The notes under the pieces are model-generated. The model worked only from the letters and a program-made list of their open reading frames with translations, was not told the DNA's origin and did not search any database. Below, in pieces: positions 7,102-11,676 of a stretch of DNA of 11,676 nt (its first letter is position 1; the number at the start of each line of letters is the position of its first letter). The stretch is taken from contig CANEUJ010000043.1 of NCBI GenBank assembly GCA_947441745.1, forward strand, positions 1-11,676. Direction: 5' to 3'. The translations under genes and the position numbers were made by a program. The DNA is from Neisseriaceae bacterium (GTDB lineage Bacteria; Pseudomonadota; Gammaproteobacteria; Burkholderiales; UBA11063).

Positions 7102-7141
7102 ATTGTAACAGACTAAGACATATTTAGTCAAAATTAATTTT
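7102..7141 (-). promoter_or_regulatory. Sigma70 promoter of rpsU with AT-rich upstream element
   Basis: On the minus strand TTGACT (7131-7126) and TACAAT (7107-7102) are separated by 18 nt, a near-consensus sigma70 promoter; transcription would start around 7095, giving a leader of roughly 37 nt. Directly upstream lies the palindrome AAAATTAATTTT (7130-7141), in the position of an UP element. This suits a highly expressed ribosomal protein gene. It is a prediction from sequence. Confidence 0.72.
7111..7129 (-). promoter_or_regulatory. Operator-like dyad inside the rpsU promoter
   Basis: GACTAA (7111-7116) and TTAGTC (7124-7129) form a perfect 6-bp inverted repeat with a 7-nt centre. The dyad overlaps four bases of the -35 box and fills most of the spacer to the -10. 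A protein bound here would block RNA polymerase, so it could be a repressor operator. No regulator is known from the window and the dyad could be chance in AT-rich DNA. Confidence 0.35.
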
Positions 7142-7198
7142 AAAACTTTGTACTCAAAAAGCCTGACGCTAATGCAAATAAAGCCCATTTCTGCATAC

Positions 7199-8080
7199 CT
7201 AAAACCTATCCTTAGTTAATAAATTATTAGTAATACTTTGAAGTAATTCAAAACGTAAACGATTCATTTGCCCATTTTCATAAAGAGTTTTAACTATACA
7301 CCCAGGCTCATTCAAATGTCGGCAATTCCTAAACTTACACTCGCCTAAATGATCCTTTATTTCAGGAAAATACTCAATCAACCTATCAACATCAAGGTGA
7401 TATAAGCCAAACTCCTGTAGCCCAGGACAATCGATAATATTTGAATTGCTACTAATATGATAAAGCTCGGCATTCGTAGTTGTATGGCATCCAGTATTTT
7501 CTGATTTACTAATTTCACCAGTTCTTGCCATACCATCTGGGATAATTTGGTTAATGATAGTTGATTTACCAACTCCAGATTGCCCAATAAGAAGGCTATT
7601 TTTATTAGTTAATTTTAATAACATGGCATCACAACCGTTATAAGCAGATAATTTGGTTACTTCATAGCCAAGTGTTGTATTGTACAACTGAATTATTTTA
7701 TTACTAAAATCATGGCTTTCTGTGAGATCTGTTTTATTGATTATAATAATTGGGGTAATTCCTGCACTTTCGGCAAAAATTAGACAATTATTCAAGAAGT
7801 TTAGATTACAATTAGGTTTAACAGCGACAACGATTAGCATTTGATCAATATTACTAGCTATTATTTTACTTCGGTTATTATCGGTGCGATAGACTAGATT
7901 ATCACGTTTAATTACATCTACGATTTGAACTTGTTCACCATTGATTTCTTCAATGCTAACAATATCACCAACCACATACTCAGTTTTTTTGCTTTTAGTT
8001 ACCGCCTGATAGTTTTTACCGTCAATTTCTACTATAAACTGACGGCCATAGGCTTTTATAACTAAGGCTGATTTTGTCAT
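7199..8080 (-). CDS. rsgA: Ribosome small subunit-dependent GTPase RsgA (YjeQ)
   Basis: Circularly permuted GTPase that acts late in 30S maturation, checking the decoding region and releasing RbfA. The 293-residue protein has an N-terminal OB-fold (about 1-65). The GTPase motifs come in permuted order: NKTD (G4, 115-118), GQSGVGKS (G1, 166-173), the switch segment GCHTTT (197-202) and DCPG (G3, 217-220). A C-terminal zinc domain has ligands Cys248, Cys253, His255 and Cys261. All key elements are present. The ATG at 8080 overlaps the stop of the upstream protease gene in ATGA (8077-8080), so the two are probably translated together. No convincing terminator follows it; only weak hairpins lie in 7142-7198 before the rpsU promoter. 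Confidence 0.96.
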   Translation of the reverse strand: MTKSALVIKAYGRQFIVEIDGKNYQAVTKSKKTEYVVGDIVSIEEINGEQVQIVDVIKRDNLVYRTDNNRSKIIASNIDQMLIVVAVKPNCNLNFLNNCLIFAESAGITPIIIINKTDLTESHDFSNKIIQLYNTTLGYEVTKLSAYNGCDAMLLKLTNKNSLLIGQSGVGKSTIINQIIPDGMARTGEISKSENTGCHTTTNAELYHISSNSNIIDCPGLQEFGLYHLDVDRLIEYFPEIKDHLGECKFRNCRHLNEPGCIVKTLYENGQMNRLRFELLQSITNNLLTKDRF

Positions 8081-9315
8081 AACTGCTCTAGATGGGCAAT
8101 CCTAACACTTGCCGGGGGGTGTGAATAATAAAATCTAACATATAACGGATCAGGAGTTAGAGTTGACGCATTATCTCTATACATTTTTACTAAGCCACTT
8201 ATCAAATAACGCTTATCAGTATAAAGAGACGCAAAACTATCAGCCTCAAACTCATTTTTTCTTGAGAAGAAACTAGACAATGGAGCAAATGGAAATGAAA
8301 ACAATCCAAGCAATGCTGAAAATAAAAGTAATCCATTAGATGTTGATATTGTTGATACCCCAAGACTAGTATATAAAGCAGGTTTGTCAATTAATAAACT
8401 TAAAATGTATAATATAACTAATGTAATTCCAAAAGAAACTATCATCTGTTTTAGAATATGTTTTTTCTTGAAATGCCCAAGCTCATGAGCCAAAACTGCC
8501 TCAGTCTCATCATGGTTTAATTTTTTTATTAGCGTATCAAAAAATACGATACGTTTTGATTTTCCAATACCAGTAAAATAAGCATTACCATGGCTACTAC
8601 GTTTTGAGCCATCCATTACAAATAGCCCACGTGATTTAAAGCCACATTTGTCAAGTAGTCTATTGATACGATTACGAAGTACGACATCTTCAAGAGGCTT
8701 AAACTTATTAAATAAAGGTGCAATAAAAATCGGATAGATAACTAAAAGGCTTAAATTAAATGCTACCAATACCACCCACACCCATAACCACCAAGTATTA
8801 CCTAGAATACTCATTAACCATAAAACCAGATATAGCAGAGGAATACCAATTATAGCTGCAATTACGAGACCTTTTACTAAATCGGCAATAAATAACTTTA
8901 CAGTAGTTTTATTAAAACCATACTCTTGTTCAATACCAAAAGTTGCATAAAGACCAAACGGCATAGTTAAAATAGAGTTAAGCATACTATAAACTCCAAT
9001 AACTATCACTCCTAGTGTCAATGGACTAGCTGTTAAATTGCTAAAATAATTATTAATTAATTGAATTCCGCCACCTATGGTAAAAATTAGTAATAATATA
9101 CTTGAAAAAATTTCTTCAAAATTATTTAGTTTTAATTTAGCTAAATTATAATAGGCTGCTTTTTGATGGTCATAAAGCTTAATTCTTTTAGCAAAACTCT
9201 CTGGTACTTCATGGATATTACTCTTTATTGCTACTTGTTGCTTATAATTTAAATATAACTTAAGCAATAATATTGTAATAACTAAAACAACAAAACAAAT
9301 ACTTAACGTGGGCAT
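8077..9315 (-). CDS. M48 family zinc metalloprotease, Ste24/CAAX-protease-like
   Basis: Integral inner-membrane metalloprotease related to yeast Ste24; bacterial members have no prenylated substrate and are usually assumed to act in membrane-protein quality control. The 412-residue protein has an N-terminal helix (about 3-22), several further hydrophobic segments at about 70-90, 100-120, 145-170 and 175-200, then the catalytic core. The zinc motif HELGH lies at 277-281. The third ligand is probably Glu355 in SRKNEFEADSFA (ExxxD). Two hydrophobic stretches follow at about 290-310 and 328-348, and the family C-terminal motif SHPPASVRIAHL is at 398-409. Start ATG at 9315 has a good AGGA (complement of 9322-9325), 6 nt away. 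It overlaps rsgA by 4 nt, an arrangement I recall from betaproteobacteria. The substrate is unknown. Confidence 0.92.
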   Translation of the reverse strand: MPTLSICFVVLVITILLLKLYLNYKQQVAIKSNIHEVPESFAKRIKLYDHQKAAYYNLAKLKLNNFEEIFSSILLLIFTIGGGIQLINNYFSNLTASPLTLGVIVIGVYSMLNSILTMPFGLYATFGIEQEYGFNKTTVKLFIADLVKGLVIAAIIGIPLLYLVLWLMSILGNTWWLWVWVVLVAFNLSLLVIYPIFIAPLFNKFKPLEDVVLRNRINRLLDKCGFKSRGLFVMDGSKRSSHGNAYFTGIGKSKRIVFFDTLIKKLNHDETEAVLAHELGHFKKKHILKQMIVSFGITLVILYILSLLIDKPALYTSLGVSTISTSNGLLLFSALLGLFSFPFAPLSSFFSRKNEFEADSFASLYTDKRYLISGLVKMYRDNASTLTPDPLYVRFYYSHPPASVRIAHLEQL

Positions 9316-9430
9316 AATTGATCCTTTTATTTTTCTAATAAGTATGTGATTTTACTATATTTCTTAGATACAGATAGTATAAATGTATTACAATCTAGTA
9401 CTTAAATAATATAAATGGACTAAAATCTTA
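9316..9430. other. Divergent intergenic region between the M48 protease and ABC-F genes
   Basis: This 115-nt AT-rich spacer must hold the start signals for both flanking transcripts. On the plus strand possible -10 hexamers are TATAAA (9378-9383), TACAAT (9389-9394) and TATAAA (9410-9415); on the minus strand TATACT (9381-9376). None has a convincing -35 partner at 16-18 nt, so I do not choose one. Confidence 0.4.
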
Positions 9431-11209
9431 ATGCTAAGTATCAAAAACCTGCAGCTTGCCTATGGAAGCAATATATTACTAAAAAATGCTAGTGTACAAT
9501 TATATAAAGGACAAATCGTTGGTATTACTGGTCAAAATGGAACTGGGAAAACTTCATTATTCAAACTTATTTTAGGTAAACTACAACCTGAGGCTGGGGA
9601 CTATTCACTAACTAATAATAGCCTAATAGCTTATGTAGAGCAAGAAATTCATGGTCAAGATGAGCTTTTAGTTGATTATGTATTAAGCGTACATCCTTTA
9701 ATTATTGAAGATCATAGTGATTTACCCGAGTATTATCAATTACGCCCTCGAGCTGAAAAGCTTCTAATGAATCTAGGGTTTGAGCTTGATGAACTATACC
9801 TACCCTTGAAACAATTCTCAGGTGGTTGGCAAATGCGGGTGAATTTAGCTAAGGCATTATTTCTGCCATCAGATTTGTTATTGCTAGATGAACCTACCAA
9901 CCATTTGGATATAGAGACTGTTATGTGGTTAGAAGACTGGCTGAAACAATATCGTGGTTTAGCACTAATTATCTCGCATGACCGTGAGTTTCTTGATAAT
10001 GTAACAACACATACTCTTGCTCTAAGTGGTAAAGATTTGACTTTATATACAGGTAACTATACGACGTTTGAGAAGACCAGAACTCAACAGATAATGGAAC
10101 AACAACAAATGCAGGCGAAGACTAAAGCCAAACTAGATCATTTACAAAGTTTTGTGGATAGATTTAGTGCTGGAACTCGTGCCAAACAAGCTCAAAGTCG
10201 TGCTAAAATGATAGAAAAACTCCAAGTTGCAGCAATTATGCCAAAAGATGTAGAATTTAATATTAGATTTTTAGAGCCACAATATAATGTTGATAAACTT
10301 TTATCAATCCATGAAGCAGATATTGGATATATCGATAAACCACTTATTAACCAAGTAAAATTGGATATATTCCAAGATAGTAAGATTGGGTTACTTGGTA
10401 AAAACGGGGTGGGTAAATCGACATTCATCAAGGCACTTATTGATAAATCAACTCTCTTAAATGGGCATGTAGATGTAAATAGTAAAATCAAAATTGGTTA
10501 TTTTGCTCAAAATACAGTTGATGCACTTGACAGTAATGATACTCCATTGAGTTATTTATCACGTCAACATAAAGATAAAAAAGAGCAAGAGTTACGAAGC
10601 TTCCTTGGCGGGTATGGCTTTATGGGAGACAAGGTAAAAGAACAAGTAGCTACATTCTCAGGAGGCGAAAAAGCCCGTCTTACAATTGCGGGGATTATAC
10701 TAGATCGCCCAAACATATTATTCCTAGATGAACCAACCAATCACTTGGATATGCAAATGCGCGAAGAATTAGCTAATAGTATTCAAGACTTTAACGGGGC
10801 AGTAATAATAGTATCTCATGATAAGTTTTTACTTCAAAGTATAGTTGATGAGTTTTATTTAATTAACAATAATGAATTAAAACCATTTAGTGGAGACTTA
10901 GATGATTATCATGAATTTTTACTGGCTAAAAATACGACTGATGCTACAGTAAAATCTACTAAAACAGCTTCAGCTAAGGCCGTTAGCATTAATAAAAACC
11001 CTCTCAAAATAAAAAGTGATATGGTTAAAATTGAAGAACATATTGCTAGAACTAATAAAAAAATTGCTGAACTTGAGGGGCAAATTAGTGCTTTAAGTGG
11101 TTCAAATAATATTCCAGAAAAACTTGTTGCTGATTATGAAATGGCAAAAATTAAGTTGGCTGAATTTGAAACTAAATGGTTAGAATTACAAATACTTTTT
11201 GATAGCTAA
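9431..11209 (+). CDS. ABC-F family ATPase, YheS-like
   Basis: Cytosolic twin-ATPase of the ABC-F translation-factor family, which binds the ribosomal E site and rescues or modulates stalled ribosomes; it has no membrane domain. The 592-residue protein has ABC1 with Walker A GQNGTGKT (34-41), signature FSGGWQ (129-134) and DEPTNHLD (153-160). The inter-domain PtIM linker (about 215-285) contains TGNYTTFE and AKQAQSR just around it. ABC2 has GKNGVGKS (323-330), FSGGEKA (409-415) and DEPTNHLD (433-440). A helical, probably coiled-coil tail starts around 515. Both Walker B glutamates (154, 434) are present. FSGGW, TGNY..FE and PFSGDLDDYHEFL point to YheS rather than EttA, Uup or YbiT. The arm region in ABC1 (about 84-110) looks some 20 residues shorter than in E. 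coli YheS. No strong Shine-Dalgarno precedes the ATG. Confidence 0.92.
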   Translation: MLSIKNLQLAYGSNILLKNASVQLYKGQIVGITGQNGTGKTSLFKLILGKLQPEAGDYSLTNNSLIAYVEQEIHGQDELLVDYVLSVHPLIIEDHSDLPEYYQLRPRAEKLLMNLGFELDELYLPLKQFSGGWQMRVNLAKALFLPSDLLLLDEPTNHLDIETVMWLEDWLKQYRGLALIISHDREFLDNVTTHTLALSGKDLTLYTGNYTTFEKTRTQQIMEQQQMQAKTKAKLDHLQSFVDRFSAGTRAKQAQSRAKMIEKLQVAAIMPKDVEFNIRFLEPQYNVDKLLSIHEADIGYIDKPLINQVKLDIFQDSKIGLLGKNGVGKSTFIKALIDKSTLLNGHVDVNSKIKIGYFAQNTVDALDSNDTPLSYLSRQHKDKKEQELRSFLGGYGFMGDKVKEQVATFSGGEKARLTIAGIILDRPNILFLDEPTNHLDMQMREELANSIQDFNGAVIIVSHDKFLLQSIVDEFYLINNNELKPFSGDLDDYHEFLLAKNTTDATVKSTKTASAKAVSINKNPLKIKSDMVKIEEHIARTNKKIAELEGQISALSGSNNIPEKLVADYEMAKIKLAEFETKWLELQILFDS

Positions 11210-11211
11210 TT

Positions 11212-11553
11212 ATGAAAAGCTCTTATCTTGAAGGAGTAATTGCTGAGGATACAGCTCTTGATTATCTAAGAGATCAAGGGTTAATTTTAGTTCAAAAAAA
11301 CTTTCACTCCCGTTTTGGCGAAATCGATTTGATTATGATGGATGGTATAATAACAGTATTTGTTGAAGTACGCAAACGCTGTTCAGGAATTGATAGTGCA
11401 ATTGAGAGTGTAACTCCTTCAAAACAAAGAAAGCTTATAAAAGCTGCAGAGTATTATATGCTCAAAAGTGGTTTTGATATAGCATGTCGCTTTGATCTAA
11501 TTGCTATGGATAAGAACAGCCAGATACAATGGCTTAAAAACATAATCAACTAA
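11212..11553 (+). CDS. yraN: UPF0102 family protein YraN
   Basis: A 113-residue protein of the YraN/UPF0102 family, which has a restriction-endonuclease-like fold; its cellular role is not firmly established. The family core is visible: G..AE..ALDYL near the N-terminus, FGEIDLIMMDG (35-45), then FVEVRKR (50-56), SVTPSKQRKLIKAAEYYM (66-83) and CRFDLIA (92-98). Asp39, Glu52 and Arg54 are in the position of the nuclease D-ExK triad, with Arg in place of Lys as in E. coli YraN. It is slightly shorter than E. coli YraN at the N-terminus but covers the whole domain. It starts 2 nt after the ABC-F stop, so the two share a transcript. RsmI, its frequent neighbour in other genomes, is about 4.4 kb away on the opposite strand. 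Confidence 0.92.
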   Translation: MKSSYLEGVIAEDTALDYLRDQGLILVQKNFHSRFGEIDLIMMDGIITVFVEVRKRCSGIDSAIESVTPSKQRKLIKAAEYYMLKSGFDIACRFDLIAMDKNSQIQWLKNIIN

Positions 11554-11559
11554 ATTCTA

Positions 11560-11676
11560 TTAAAAATTATTAGGGGATGGATTCCAAACTCTTAACGAAA
11601 CAGCAATATGTTTTTGTTTGGAATGACGTTCGAAAGTTAAAAACTATTAGGGGATGGATTCCAAACTCTTAACGAA
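11560..11676. repeat. Structured direct repeat, 77-bp period, cut by the window end
   Basis: A 40-bp segment at 11560-11599 recurs at 11637-11676 with a single difference (T at 11567, C at 11644), a period of 77 bp. Between the copies lies the second half of a hairpin: ATTCCAAAC (11581-11589) pairs perfectly with GTTTGGAAT (11616-11624), and inside its 26-nt loop AAACA (11598-11602) pairs with TGTTT (11609-11613). The second copy is truncated by the window edge, so the copy number is unknown. The ATTCC...GGAAT arrangement resembles dispersed hairpin repeats such as neisserial dRS3. It is non-coding. Confidence 0.8.

Noticed and set aside
7111..7129. IscR type 1 site
   Set aside because: The arms contain GACT and AGTC, but they are 11 nt apart instead of the 5 expected for the IscR motif, and the flanking bases do not fit.
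10192..10491. 99-residue open frame on the minus strand
   Set aside because: It lies fully inside the ABC-F gene, opposite strongly conserved Walker and linker sequence; the frame is a shadow with no recognisable protein features.
11560..11676. CRISPR array (40-bp repeat, 37-bp spacer)
   Set aside because: Lengths fit roughly, but the would-be spacer contains the exact complement of part of the repeat (GTTTGGAAT with ATTCCAAAC), so repeat and spacer form one hairpin unit. Only two copies are visible and no cas gene is near.

Overview
The window is an ordinary-looking chromosomal segment of an AT-rich (about one third G+C by eye) Gram-negative bacterium. An outer-membrane assembly lipoprotein (BamC), an AsmA-type envelope protein and a type IV prepilin peptidase place it in the Proteobacteria. 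The bS21 tail (AAVKR..KKIRSQ.LP), the pairing of a Ste24-like M48 protease with RsgA, and a CorC/HlyC-type gene next to pilD-coaE fit an AT-rich betaproteobacterium best. This assignment is an inference from remembered family sequences.

Layout. 1-3798 (+): the 3' end of a CorC/HlyC-family transporter gene, then pilD, coaE and an asmA-like gene packed with overlaps of 4 and 1 nt, so translation is probably coupled. 3799-3872: short intergenic region with an extended -10 promoter. 3873-5874 (+): dapA and bamC, overlapping by 11 nt, the classic dapA-bamC pair. 5875-5966: convergent intergenic region without a recognisable terminator. 5967-7057 (-): rsmI downstream of rpsU, separated by a strong bidirectional terminator hairpin; rpsU has a clear sigma70 promoter carrying an internal dyad. 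7199-9315 (-): a Ste24-like M48 protease and rsgA, overlapping by 4 nt. 9316-9430: divergent intergenic region. 9431-11553 (+): a YheS-type ABC-F ATPase followed 2 nt later by yraN. 11554-11676: start of a structured repeat with a 77-bp period, cut by the window end.

Functionally the genes fall into translation and ribosome maintenance (rpsU, rsmI, rsgA, yheS-like), envelope and pilus biogenesis (pilD, asmA-like, bamC, M48 protease, CorC-like), CoA synthesis (coaE) and lysine/peptidoglycan precursor synthesis (dapA). I found no defence island, phage, insertion sequence, toxin-antitoxin pair or secondary-metabolite system, and no convincing new multi-gene system. The points most worth a second look are the loss of the lysine feedback site in DapA, the shortened arm of the ABC-F protein, the terminator lying directly in front of rsmI, the dyad inside the rpsU promoter, and the terminal repeat.
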